Source: Paramecium tetraurelia (taxonomy: Eukaryota > Ciliophora > Oligohymenophorea > Peniculida > Parameciidae). From it: a stretch of DNA of 64,000 nucleotides. The stretch covers positions 467,459-531,458 of the forward strand of contig NW_001799510.1 of assembly GCF_000165425.1 (NCBI RefSeq), written 5' to 3'. A program made the translations under genes and the position numbers. The notes beneath the pieces are model-generated. The model saw only the letters and a program-made list of their open reading frames with translations. It did no database searches and had not been told where the DNA came from. How positions within the stretch are numbered: position 1 is the first letter of the stretch; the number at the start of each line of letters is the position of its first letter. Shown here piece after piece: positions 34,968-47,553 of the stretch.

Positions 34968-35504
34968 ATGGGAAGTGCATGCGATTCAAGAATTATTACA
35001 CCTTCTAAAGATTTTGATTTAGAAGAAATTAACTTTGGAAAAACATATATTTATGGTCCTCCATCAATTTTAAAACCACAACCTATTCAAATATTGAAGT
35101 TTTCTGATGATGAAATAAATTATCAATAAGAAAAGGAATTTTAGTCTCATCCTTAAAAGGATTACTCAGAGGAGTCAGCCGTTGTATTTATTCCAAGTGG
35201 AAATTTAAGACCCTTTGAAAAAAAATTGTCAGTAGATGAAGCCTTAATATTGAAAGAAATACCGGAATAACAAGAACAGAATAGTATTTCAAGGAATATG
35301 AAGAACTCTAATTAAGATATTGTATAATACAAATCAATATTAAAACACAAAAGTACGAATACGCTAAACACTTCGTATCCGTAAAGTCCTTAACATCACT
35401 TCAAAGAATCTTAAACTTCAAGTTCTTAAAACTCCATAAAAAAAGTAACATTTGAAAAAAAATAGAGAGTTGTATATAGTAGCTTCAGAAGGATCAAAAA
35501 TTGA
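34968..35504 (+). CDS. Small protein with lipid-anchor start MGSACDS
   Basis: A 178-residue frame without intron. The start MGSACDSRII fits N-myristoylation at Gly2 with Cys5 as palmitoylation candidate. The chain is polar: GPPSILKPQPIQILKF, VVFIPSGNLRPFEKK, then Ser/Gln/Asn-rich, ending SSFRRIKN. No domain was recognised. An in-frame ATG further upstream at 34770 would add a hydrophobic stretch; the internal MGSAC start is preferred because of its anchor motif. About 312 bp separate its stop from the next start; this gap contains nothing recognisable. Confidence 0.6.
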
Positions 35505-35816
35505 GGCAAAAGAGTTTATTTTTATTTGATTGTTTTTAAAATAATTAGCATGTATCAATAATTATTTTATCATTAATTACAATTCTAATTATATCAGAAG
35601 AATAATTGTAATCATATTAAAAAAAGCGATATTAAGTTCTTTTAGTAGAAGGTTAAAAATAGTGAGAAGAGTATCTTAAATTTATCAATAAATTATTGAA
35701 TCAAAAGATTATGGTTCTGACTTCTTTATTCAACCTTAAGCATGTTAATCTATTTACTAGAAATATTGATTATTTAATAATTATCATAGGTTTGACGTCA
35801 TTATATATTAATTTTA

Positions 35817-36497
35817 ATGAAGCTTCTTATTGTTGTTTTATTGATACTAGCAACAACTGCAATTTCCATCAACTCTAAATGTACTGCAGAAGTAACCAAG
35901 CTCACCCCAAGATTATCCAAATTATATGGAAATGTAAATGAAAGAAAAATTGTTTCAAGTGTCAAGGAATTAGTTGGAATATTGAAATAATTAGTTTATG
36001 TAAAGAAATCTTGTTCTGGATCAGAAGGAGTCGATTTGTCAACATTTACAAAAAAAATAGGAGTTTGTTTGAAAGGAGGTTTTGATTTAGCTACTAATGC
36101 TTATAAATCATATAATGAATTTGAAGAAGATGGATTCTCAGATATTCTTGTTGATAGTTTAGTTGAAATGTCACATTTGGTGGAACCTGTAATAACCAAC
36201 TGCTGGGGAGAAGAAGTGAAATCAGCCTTAGGATTTGTTTTACCTGATTAATGCATCACAGTCTTGGATAATGTTGCATAGGTCTCACTTTAAATTATAG
36301 AATAAAAAGAAAGACCATTGATGGTGACTAAGGGATTAATCAATCTGTAGAAGATTTTCAAATAATCTAAGAAGGCTTGTCCTTTTGTAGAGAGTTTAAT
36401 TCCAAAGAAGGAAGAGAAAGAGGAAGATAGTGAGGATAGCGATTTTTCTGATGATGACGATAATGATATGGAATCATTGTTTGAACTATTCTAATGA
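35817..36497 (+). CDS. Secreted or lumenal protein with acidic C terminus
   Basis: A 226-residue frame without intron, ATG 35817 to TGA 36495-36497. It begins with a clear signal peptide (MKLLIVVLLILATTAIS), with cleavage likely after about residue 18. The mature part holds five Cys (SKCTAEV, KSCSGSE, GVCLKGG, NCWGEE, DQCITV) and a sixth in KKACPFVE, consistent with three disulfides. Helical segments alternate with these. The tail is strongly acidic (KKEEKEEDSEDSDFSDDDD), a feature of calcium-rich compartments such as trichocysts or the ER/alveoli. That location is inference. No family was recognised. Confidence 0.75.
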
Positions 36498-36608
36498 TCA
36501 ATATATTATAAAAGGATAAGAATTTATTTAATAACAATTTAACGATTGACATTATTGAAGATATAAGTTTTTATCTTAATTTTTATTCAAATAAATTTAT
36601 TTTGAATT

Positions 36609-38068
36609 ATGAGTTCTCTCTTTGTTAAGTGCATGGTTTGCTAACAAAGACCAGCCACTATAAAGTGCAATTAATGTTAATTGGGCTAAACTTATCGATT
36701 GTGTTACAGTTGTGATTCTTAAGTACACAATAAAAACAATCCATCAGAAGAACAGCATAAAACTGAGATTATCCCATATCAAGGTATAACTATCTTTATT
36801 ATCATTAGAAATGTATCAAAAGGCAGGATCTGCCTCAGCTTTGAAAGATTCTTCCTTGAAAGTAACTATTTATTTTTGAATTTTGTAGTCTAAACCTGAA
36901 TAGTAATAGCAAAAGCAATAACCACAAGGTATAGCAAAACCTTAATCCTCGGCTTCATCTAAGCAATTCTCGAACAACTTTAAATCAGTAAAGCCTGATA
37001 TGCCATAAAAAGAAGAAATTTTGAATAATTAAAAACCTGTTAAAGAACCTGTTCAATTGGTCTAATAGCAATCTTTACCCAATAAGTTTACTAACAATTA
37101 CATTTACCCTTAATCTTAAACCAAACAAAAAGTAGAACCTAAATAAGAAGAGATCTAAAGGCAAAATAATTCTGCATCTTATATGAGCAACTAAAACAAT
37201 AAACTCAAGGAGTAGATTTAAGAAGAATAAGATTAAAATAATGATTTAAGGAGAGAAATACAGTAAACTAAAGACTAAATTAAAAACATTAATAGTGAAA
37301 TCGATAAGAAAATGTATATTTTGAGAATATTTTAGATAATAAAATTCAAGAGATTTTGAAAAGAAAATAAATGACTTAAAGAAAGAAAGCACAGAAGAGA
37401 AAAAGAAAATAACTAATTTAACTGATGAAGTAATTTTTAATTTAAATCAAGGTTAAAAAATTAACTGAATAAGTTAAAAGCGTTGATCAATAAACTTAAA
37501 AAAAATTAGATAATTAAAAAAAATAATATGAAAAATAGATCAAAGATATGGAATCAGTCATCAACGAAAAGTAACAATAAATTGAAGAAATTGCTGAAGA
37601 ATTTTAGAATTACAATCTAGAGGACATTTAGGCTAAAATGGATGAAATGGCTAATGAAATAGATGAAAAAGACTAAATTATAGAAGAATTGAAAAATTAA
37701 CTTGAATAAGGAGGAGGAGAAGAAAAAAGGGAAGATAATGATGAATTATTGCAATAACTTGAATAAAAGGATGAGGAAATTAAAAAGTTAGAGAACCTAA
37801 TAGAAAATTTCAAATAATTATATTAATAAATGTAAGATGAAAAGTAAGCAATGATGGAAGAGAATGAGAAATTACAAACTGAGAATAATCAATTCAGAGA
37901 ATTGTTTAGTGTATTTTTTATATTTATTCAATTAGTAAAATCTTCACCTGTTTGGTATTGATCCAAATCAATTGGAAGAGGAAGATGGGGAAGGCGAATA
38001 AGAAGGAGAAGGAGAACAATATGAGTAGGATGAAGAAGGTAATTTTCTTATTTATTCTAGAGAATTGA
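36609..38068 (+). CDS. B-box zinc-finger coiled-coil protein
   Basis: A 438-residue protein; six introns (25, 27, 22, 22, 25 and 22 nt); exon sum exactly 439 codons. Start ATG 36609. The N terminus is a B-box-type zinc finger: CMVCQQRPATIKCNQC, RLCYSCDSQVHNKN and HKTEIIPY supply Cys/His pairs in B-box order. A Gln-rich linker (about residues 80-190) follows. Then comes coiled coil (LRREIQQTKDQIKNINSEI, KKLTEQVKSVDQQTQKK, EIAEEFQNYNLEDIQAKM). The end is acidic (HLFGIDPNQLEEEDGEGEQ). There is no RING domain, so it is not a full TRIM ligase. The role is unknown; it probably mediates assembly through the coiled coil. Confidence 0.8.
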
Positions 38069-38993
38069 TTATAATAATAATATCTATACCATTAATCTAA
38101 AATTAAATTTTTTATTATTTTAAAAAGACTCTTTTGTTCATTTCATATCGTTGTCTCATCTTTTATAATCATAAGAATTACTTATAGTAATAATGTTGAA
38201 GCAATAAGATACATTTAAGAATTTAAAAAGATTGATATCAATTTGTATCCCAATTATGATATCTTCTAATACATCTTAAATGATTTTCTTGAAGATAAAT
38301 ATTTTCAGTAAGAAATAAATACACAAAAAATTGTTAATTCTAAAGTAAACTTGAAAACATTCTTGCATACAAAATTTGAATTGATAAAATTATAAATCCA
38401 ATATAATTTTATCAAATCTATTAATTGAAGGGAATAATTTTAATTTTTAAATCCTTCATGCAATTATCTTTTATAAATTTCAATAGTATATTTTTTGTAA
38501 ATTATATTTAGTAATTTTATGAAATAGAAATTAGAGAATTTTTAATTTTAGTTTTAGGTTTTAGAATAGCTCCCTAAATTGCAATTCATAATTTAATAAA
38601 TCAGAACTTCCTTTAATAGCGGCATAAATCCTTCAAAATCAAAACAAATTAGGGTATACTACATTTAATCAAATTAACATATATATTCTTTAACTTCTAC
38701 GTATTGTAACCTAAAAATAATTGCCAATTAATCTATTAAATTCTCTAACTTCTATCATTTATTAAATTGATGTTTTCGTTTAAATATTGTATTTCTTAAC
38801 GACTTTTGGTTCTCTATCCATTTGTATATTTATCAAAATTTTATTATTCTAATATTTATTACTTTATTCTGATAATTAAAGTGATTTCAAATGTATTTGA
38901 TTTTATTAGTTGTATGCATTGAAAGCATAAATTTCTTTTTGTTAATAGTCTTAAGACCTTGTGATATTAAATAATTATTTTATTTTAAAATAA
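38069..38993. other. Intergenic region with a coding-like remnant
   Basis: At about 38140-38427 (+) one frame without ATG reads as protein (NNVEAIRYIQEFKKIDINLY, PNYDIFQYILNDFLEDKYF, VNLKTFLHTKFELI) and ends at TGA. It may be a truncated gene copy or an exon whose start was not found. The rest, to the CFAP58 start, is plain A+T-rich DNA. Confidence 0.35.
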
Positions 38994-41638
38994 ATGGAAG
39001 ATTTAGGTTTCTCAGAATAAGACAGGGATGCTTTAGAAAGGGAATTTTAGGATGTAAGATATCTTAAAAATATTTATAGATTATCAACGAGTTAGCTAAT
39101 GAGCCTGCTTTAGAGAGATTTAGACAAGAATATACAAAATTACACCAAGCATTTCGAAACGCTTATGATTAAGAAAGACGATTACTAAGAAAGTTGAGAG
39201 ATATAAATAGTGATATTTTAAATAATGCTGGCAAAGTAACCAATGCTCTGAAATTTTCACAAGAAGATAGTGAGAGAATTAAGTTACTCAAAACTGAACT
39301 TGATAACACCTACAAAGTTATAGAATAGGCTTAGATGAGGGAAGACAAATTGAAATAGAAAATTGAAAACTTTTAAGCTGAAATTAAGCATTTATAAGAT
39401 TTGGTTGAGTAAGGTAATGCTCTATAGAGTTAAACCAACAAAATCACAGAACTCTAAACTTAGAAAGAGGATTTTATTAAAGGTATAGACATGTTATACG
39501 GTAGAAAGGGACAGTCTGTAAGCGGAGTTAATCAAAAACAGATCAGAAACAGGTAATCTAATTGAAAAATTGAAACTGTTAGAAAATGAAAAATTAATAC
39601 TTGATTAAAGCTCTCAATAGCTCAAAAAGAATTTACAAGAAATGTAAGAAAAGGTAGATAAGGATGAATAAAGAAGAAATAACATTAATGAAGAATTAGA
39701 ATAATTAAGGTAGAACTACATTAAAACAAAAAAAGAATATGAAAAATAGAAAGAGGATTTATCAAAAGTTTAAGTTGAATTAAAGAAACAAACAGAAACT
39801 TTATAGAAAAAGGATATTGACAAAGAAATTGAGGAAAATGAACTTAAAAATTTAAGAGATCAAGTGACTGATGTTAAAAAAATTTACAAAGAGATTATGA
39901 CTAAAAAAGAAGAAAATGAAGATATTAGGGAAAGTAATGAAGCTGAAATAATTAAATTGAAGAATGAGAAGAACAATGCCAGAACTCATTTGAATTAAAT
40001 AGAAAAGAAAAATAATAATTTAAATAAGAAATTGCTTCGATTTATAGAAACAAAGAGATAAAATTATAAAAGATAAGGAGGTTGCAATTAATTCAATTCA
40101 ATAATTAGATAGACATGTTACAGATACAAAGAAGTTTAATGAATAAGATTAGTAGTTACTTGAGGAGTTGAGAAAAGCACATATAAATTTTGCTAATCAT
40201 AAAGCAAAATCTGAAGAATACAATAGTAAATTAAATGAAAAAATCAATTTGATTGATAAGGAGATAGAATCATATGAAAAAGAAATATTATAACTCTAAG
40301 AGGAGGTAGATGAAAGAGAGAAGTAATTTGTAATCAATACAAAAAAGAAGGAAAAATTTGGAAAGGATGCTGCTTTAATAAATGCAAAGTTTTTGCATTC
40401 TCAAGAGGAGATTAAATTGAAAGACAATTTAATAAGTGAATTTTAGAAGAAAAATATTGAAACAGATAATAAATTAAAACAATAATAACATTTATATGAG
40501 GAAGTCAGGTCAGATAGAAACTTATACTCTAAAAACTTGTTAGAAACATAGGATGAGATTGCTGTAATCAAAAGAAGACATAAAATAGTTTAGCATCAAA
40601 TAGCTTAATTAAAAGAAGAAATTGATGCAAAAGAAGTTGCTTTAGCAAAAGAACATTTTGAACATAAAAAGAAAGACAAAACTATAGAGGAGTGTTGTAG
40701 AATTCTAGAAAAGAACAGAAAGGAGATTGAGGAAAAAGAAGAAACAATCAAGAATTATGTTGGAGAAATATCCAAATTGCATTTTGTTTTAAAAGATAGC
40801 GAAATTAAGAGACAAAAACTTAAGGAGGAATATGAAACAGTAGTATCTGAAAGGGATATTTTGGGTACTCAATTAATTAGAAGGAATGATGAATCAGCAT
40901 TATTGTATGAGAAAATTAAGGTGTAATAAGAAACTTTGGCATATGGAGAATAGTAATATAGAGAAAGATTGAGTGACCATTGAATTATTGAAATTCAAGA
41001 TTTCTGATCTACAAAGAGAGTTGAAAATAAAAAGAAAGAAGGCTGGGTTAAGCTCCAATTTTAAAGGAAAAGATAAATAATTTATAAAAAGATTTAGTGG
41101 AAGAAAAATTGAGAGTGAAAGCTTTAAGTGAAGAATTGGAGAATCCATTAAATCCTTAAAGATGCAAGAAACTTGGAGGAGTAATAATCGATATTAATTT
41201 TAGAGTGATCCAGATGTATATGAAATGAAATAGAAAATAAAAACTTTGTAAAGAAGACTCATCTATAAAACTGAATAAGTAGTAGAGAAAGAAGTCCTAA
41301 TCCAATAGAAGGAAAAATAAATACTTGAATTGAGAGATATAATGAGGAAGTAACCAGGGTTGGAAGAGGCAACTTAAATCTCAAAATTGTAAGAGCAAAT
41401 GAAGGCCAAGACTAGACAAATGAAAAGTTTGGCTGCAGAGCTAAATATGTATTAAGCTTAGGTATTAGATATTCTTATTTGATTATAGATCAACGAATAC
41501 AAGTATGATATTGAAAGATTAAATAAAGAACTTTAGGAGACTAATAGAAAGTATTTGGAATAAAGAAGGAGAGAGTAGATCTAATAGGAACAATAATAAT
41601 TAATGGAATAAAATCAATAGAATTAACAACCGGAATGA
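38994..41638 (+). CDS. CFAP58: CFAP58, coiled-coil ciliary protein
   Basis: Orthologue of cilia- and flagella-associated protein 58 (human 872 residues), a coiled-coil axonemal protein needed for sperm-tail structure. Start MEDLGFSEQDRDALEREF. Diagnostic blocks: LKQQQHLYEEVRSDRNLYSK, VVSERDILGTQLIRRNDE, ALLYEKIKVQQETL, ALSEELENPLNPQRCKKL, IKTLQRRLIYKTEQVVEKE, AAELNMYQAQ, EYKYDIERLNKELQ. Each matches the human protein closely. Five introns (26, 22, 22, 23 and 27 nt) were placed. Two additional +1 shifts, near 40037-40042 and at the in-frame TGA 40980-40982, are required; with both, the sum is exactly 841 codons. They may be base-calling or assembly errors, programmed shifts, or signs of decay. 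Confidence 0.93.
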
Positions 41639-41729
41639 TCATATATTATAATATGTTATATTATCTAAGAAGAAAGCGGCTATTTAAGTTAGTTTTTGAT
41701 TGAGTTGATAAATAAAAAAATTGAAGTAA

Positions 41730-42410
41730 ATGAGTATGAAGCAAGAGGAAGCAGCCTAAGGTAACATGTTCTGAGATTCTCTAGTACGTAAATCATCCAG
41801 ATAAAAGAAAATGACCGAGAACTTTAAAGAAATGCTTTAAGAGATCAAGGAACAAAAACCATCTGCCAAGAAATCAGATTAAAAATAAGACAAGTGCTAA
41901 TAAAAGAAAGTATAAGAATAAAAGAAAGGTTGACTAGTTCATTATTATTTAGTGTATGAGTATGGACATATGACTGATTGGCTTGATTGCATCTATCCAC
42001 ATGATAATGGATAAACATTCGACTTGGAAATATAATTCTGTGTATTAAAGCCAAAAAAACCAACCATCAAAAAGCCTAAAAAGGAATAATCTGAAGAGGG
42101 AGTAACCAGTTTCTATAATATTAGATAATGTCTTTAATTCAAAACTTATTAACCAATCTTAATCAGAATCCAGAACAAATGAGGAGACAGAGCGAATAGT
42201 AAATATAGAAGGTCCAAACAACTAATGATGGTATCGTAGTATACCATCCTTACTTTAAGAAAAGTAAAACATAATCTAATTCTAAAAGTTGAATATCAAA
42301 GCAAGAAACCACAGTAGATTGACTAGATTGAACCATCTATTGAGTTAGACAGTCTAAAATAAAAATTTGAAACTATCAAAAAGACCTTTAGACCATTGAT
42401 ACTTATTTGA
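41730..42410 (+). CDS. Unknown basic protein, 194 residues
   Basis: Four introns (24, 24, 23 and 25 nt) give exactly 195 codons. Start MSMKQEEAAQVRKSSRQKK. The first 60 residues are Lys/Gln-rich. The middle holds a conserved-looking block with aromatic residues (YEYGHMTDWLDCIYPHDNG, QTFDLEIQFCVLKPKKP). Then helices (LIQNLLTNLNQNPEQMRRQ) and TNDGIVVYHPYFKK. No family was recognised. Its start lies 91 bp after the CFAP58 stop in the same direction. The dense, well-behaved introns support a real gene. Confidence 0.65.
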
Positions 42411-43499
42411 TTCGCAATTAAATATATATGACATATTAATACAAATTCTAGTTATTATAAATTCACTTTAAACTAAATTCTAATACATATACATAAGATT
42501 GCTGAGTTTATCAGCATCAATTTGCATATTAGATCTACAATATTATAATTATTATAATATTTTTTCAAATTTATTAGAATAATTGTATTTAGCTACTTAT
42601 TTATAAATATATCAATAAAATTAGAAACCTTATAAATCTTATTAATAATTTATTATTGTCTGAGTTATAATTCTAAATCAATGATTGCTTTAAAATTCTT
42701 TATTTTCATAATATTCTCCAAAGATCAAGCTAAAATTAAAATTTAGGATTTGAATTTCTACATTTATTATATTCAAAATTTATTTATATTAAGATTAATT
42801 ATTAGATGTAAAGATTGCTTATATGCAGCTGTAGCAGAAGTAGAATGCTGAATTTTTGATATTTAGACTAAATCATCTAATTGTATTAGGAGATTATTTA
42901 AAAATGATGAAATCTTTAGAAAATTTAATTTATTCATTTAATCACAATTAAATCGCAATTTTATTATCCTGTAATTTTTAATATTGGAATCTAGAATTTA
43001 AGAGTTATTCCAAATTTAAGGCAACTCATATCTTCTCAGGGATAATTTCTCTTTTTCATCTTCATTATTCGTTTCTTTATGCAAAACTATATTTGTAAGA
43101 ACTCTAATCCCTTAAAGAAATGGTTGAGACTATTAAACTATAAAACTTTAGATATAATAAATTTATAATATAATGGTATATCTTGACTAAAGTAACTTTA
43201 ATATACCTTATTTCTGCTAACATTAAGTTAATGTTGAAGAACTTATTCCTCGTATAGTGCTACTTAATTAATTATTAAGTTCACTGTATTTTATAAATTA
43301 TCCGATTTCAAATCCTGATATATCTAATCACTCAAAAATAAAAAAATCTATAAACACACATACTTGCTTCATTTGCTTATTAATTTCTAAAGAAAAGCGC
43401 TTTCTTTTTTTAATTTATTTTTAGGTAGAAATTAGCAATTCTAAAAGAGTATAAAAAATATTATTAAAAAATAAGTTAAATCAATAAAAAGGTAATTGT
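42411..43499. other. Intergenic region, about 1.1 kb
   Basis: Very A+T-rich sequence without coding-like frames on either strand, one of the larger empty stretches of the window. It includes the promoter of the next + strand gene. No RNA gene or repeat array could be seen. Confidence 0.4.
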
Positions 43500-44491
43500 A
43501 TGTATAGAAACTCAAATTTTTCATTTTAAGAACCAAAACCGAAAGAAATAGATTTTCAAGCTGTAGATAGGCTCCTAGAGTACACAAAACAAACTCATTA
43601 AAATTCTTAGAGACAGATTAAATAGCCAGATTATGAAGAAAAAGAAAAATATAGAAATATTCGACCTAATTCGTTAACTTAAAGAATATCCCTCTATGAA
43701 ACAAACTAATAATAATCTAGAAGGGAAAGGTTATCTTTTTAAGATATTGACTTTTGTAAAATAGTTATGTTTTTAATGGCTGCTGAGATTGAGAGGTTAA
43801 GGGAATAATTAGAAGAAAATATAAATTAAGAATAAATCAGAAAAAATTTTGAAGGTATGCAATCCTCAATTAATCAATGGAGACTCAAATTCGAACGAAA
43901 GTAATATGCTTATTAATACAAAATAGAGAGGAGGAGTGCGATTAATTAAGAGAAGAATTAATGAATTTAAAATAAATAAACAAAGAAAATTATGAAAAAA
44001 ATGCTTAAGCATTATACTTGCAAATTGAGAAATTGAATAATGAAATTCAAGAAAGCTAAATCAACTTGAAATCAAAGCAAGATGAAATAAATTCCTTATA
44101 TCAATAACTCCAATAAAAAAAAGGTTAATTGGACTAAGCTGATATCACTATTAAGCAATTGAAAAATGAAGTGTAAAGTTTATAAAACAAAAATGATATT
44201 AAATATGACTAATTCATAGATGAACTTAATAATGAAATTGAAAACCTATAACAAAATTATAGAAAACTCTACAATGATTATTAATAGTATAAACTAGGGC
44301 AAAGTTAAATGTATGAATAATAGACTTAGGTGCCCTATTCGAGAATTCAAAGTTAATAATAATACATTCTCCAGGAGAATTAAGAAATAAATATGCTGAA
44401 TTAGATGATATAATAACTGTAAAATGAAAATGCGAAACTGAAAGATGACTTATTTAAATAATCCAGGAGAACGGAAACTTGGTGTTGTTGA
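43500..44491 (+). CDS. Coiled-coil protein of unknown function
   Basis: A 321-residue protein; one 26-nt intron near 43900-43925; exon sum exactly 322 codons. Start MYRNSNFSFQEPKPKEIDF. A polar N terminus of about 75 residues is followed by a hydrophobic helix (IVMFLMAAEIERLREQLEE) and then continuous coiled coil (CDQLREELMNLKQINKENY, LQIEKLNNEIQESQINL, DELNNEIENLQQNYRKL). It ends LFKQSRRTETWCC, where the terminal CysCys could be lipid-modified. Probably a structural cortical or ciliary protein; no family was recognised. Confidence 0.7.
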
Positions 44492-44608
44492 TAAATCGTA
44501 TTACTTTTTCGTATTTATTGATATATAAACCTTTTATTTTTAAAATATAGCATGATTTTGTGATCTCTAGAATTTTGAACTTTTAAACATTAATTATTAC
44601 ATTTTGTT

Positions 44609-44985
44609 ATGAGTTTTGTTTCAAAGAAACCTCTGTAAGCTCGTAAAATCGTATGCCAATACTACCCTCCTGCTCTAGGTTTAGTTTATAAGTAAGAATG
44701 TTGAACTAAAGAAGACAACCAGACAATAAAACTAAAATGTATAAGATATAATTTAATGAGATGGTTCAAATCAACGATGCAGAAAAAATTACATCTTTTA
44801 TATTTGATTAGCATTCATTATATTTTAATGAGTAGAATGTTCCTTATTAACAAATACTTGAAAATGTACAACTCATTCTATCAAATTAAAAACTTATGAA
44901 ATCAAGTTCTTTGTCTTTTAAGAAGAAACAATCGCCATTTACATATGATTAACCTTTTTCTGATGAAGATATCGACCTTACTTGA
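44609..44985 (+). CDS. Small gene, 5' structure unresolved
   Basis: From the internal ATG 44698 a frame of 95 residues runs to TGA 44983-44985 (MLNQRRQPDNKTKMYKIQF, IFDQHSLYFNEQNVPYQQ, SLSFKKKQSPFTYDQPF, ending DEDIDLT). Upstream, ATG 44609 opens a short protein-like segment (MSFVSKKPLQARKIVCQYYP) in another frame. A 14-nt or a 44-nt GT..AG intron would join them; neither is a usual size. The C-terminal part is probably real. Function unknown. Confidence 0.45.
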
Positions 44986-45182
44986 AGTTAATATTTTATA
45001 TAAACAAAATTTTATTAGAGATAATATGTTTATTTTAAAATACATCAGTTTCATTTATGCGATTGACATTTAGATTAAATACCATGTTTGCAAAGCTCAT
45101 TAGATTTGGTAGGAAGTTTTAATAATTGAATAAAATTATTATAAGTTGTAAACATATAATAAGAATGATAAATATGTGTCAC

Positions 45183-45584
45183 TCATTTTTTTTTCATTTT
45201 TTCTGCTAATTCTTTTTTTTACATCTCTGCTTTTGCTTTCTAGTGAGAATTAATAATTAAATTACCATTTATTCTGTACTCAAACCTTTTCCAATCTCTC
45301 TCAATCTATCAGCTGTATATTTATAACTATCTTCCTCTTTTAATCTTTTATCTATTATCTCAGCAAAAATAACTTAGAATGCTTCTGATATGCCTGTTTG
45401 TTGTAAAAATTTCTTAAATTAATCCATCTTAAAATGATATTAAGCATCATACTTATAATTATTTCTATTCCTCAGTTAATTACTGTGCTTAACTTTTATT
45501 ATTTAAAACTTTTGAATCATTTTCTTTAATCAAAGAATTATTAGTTTAGGCATTGTCTTACATTATTGGATTTTTATTGCTCAT
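45183..45584 (-). CDS. Small helical protein, 116 residues
   Basis: Two introns (25 and 26 nt); exon sum exactly 117 codons. Start ATG 45582-45584 (MSNKNPIMQDNAQTNN). A polar N terminus leads into a compact helical domain (MDQFKKFLQQTGISEAFQVI, FAEIIDKRLKEEDSYKYTAD, RLREIGKGLS), followed by a Lys-rich helix ending MKKK. The helical domain looks conserved and resembles small axonemal proteins, but no family could be named. Its length and two well-behaved introns support a real gene. Confidence 0.65.
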
Positions 45585-45924
45585 TATATAAATAATATTA
45601 ATGATAAAATAATTTCTCTCTTCAAATAAAAGTCAATCTTTAATAATATTGTTAAATGGGTATTAACATATTCTGATATTAATAATAAGAAATTAAACTC
45701 GATTTTACTTGATTGTTTTAAATAGATTAAGATTTTACATAATATTGATGATTAAAATTTATTTTAGAATATCAAGAATGACATCTTGGTTAATAATGAA
45801 AACATTTTGTTTACTAAACTTATTGGTATTATTAAATTAAATATTCGAAAATGATCATTGATTTCAAGTATGATAAATACTATATTGAGGATTGTCTTTT
45901 TTGAATAATATATCATATGTTAAT
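45585..45924. other. Intergenic region
   Basis: About 340 bp between two genes on the same strand. A+T-rich, with no coding-like frame seen. It should contain the promoter of the 116-residue protein and the 3' end of the WNK gene. Confidence 0.4.
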
Positions 45925-47409
<1,485 letters not shown>

Positions 47410-47470
47410 TATAAAAAAATAAGTGTTTTTTCTGCAAAAATAAATAAAAACTTTACTTTTAATTAATCAA

Positions 47471-47481
47471 ATAAAAAAAAA
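47471..47481 (-). terminator. Pol III oligo-T terminator of the tRNA gene
   Basis: A run of T residues on the minus strand directly follows the 3' end of the tRNA, as expected for RNA polymerase III termination. Confidence 0.7.
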
Positions 47482-47553
47482 GCCCCCTGACGGGGTCGAA
47501 CCGTCGATCTTCTCCTTACTAGGGAGATGCCTTAACCACTTGGCCAAGAGGGC
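47482..47553 (-). tRNA. tRNA-Thr (anticodon AGT)
   Basis: A 72-nt cloverleaf on the minus strand. The acceptor GCCCTCT pairs with AGGGGGC (one G-T pair). The D stem is GCC/GGC. The anticodon stem TCTCC/GGAGA has loop CTAGTAA, so the anticodon is AGT (decodes ACU, and ACC/ACA after inosine modification). The T stem GACGG/CCGTC has loop TTCGACC. No CCA is encoded and there is no intron. It lies between the WNK gene and a gene-poor region. Confidence 0.93.
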
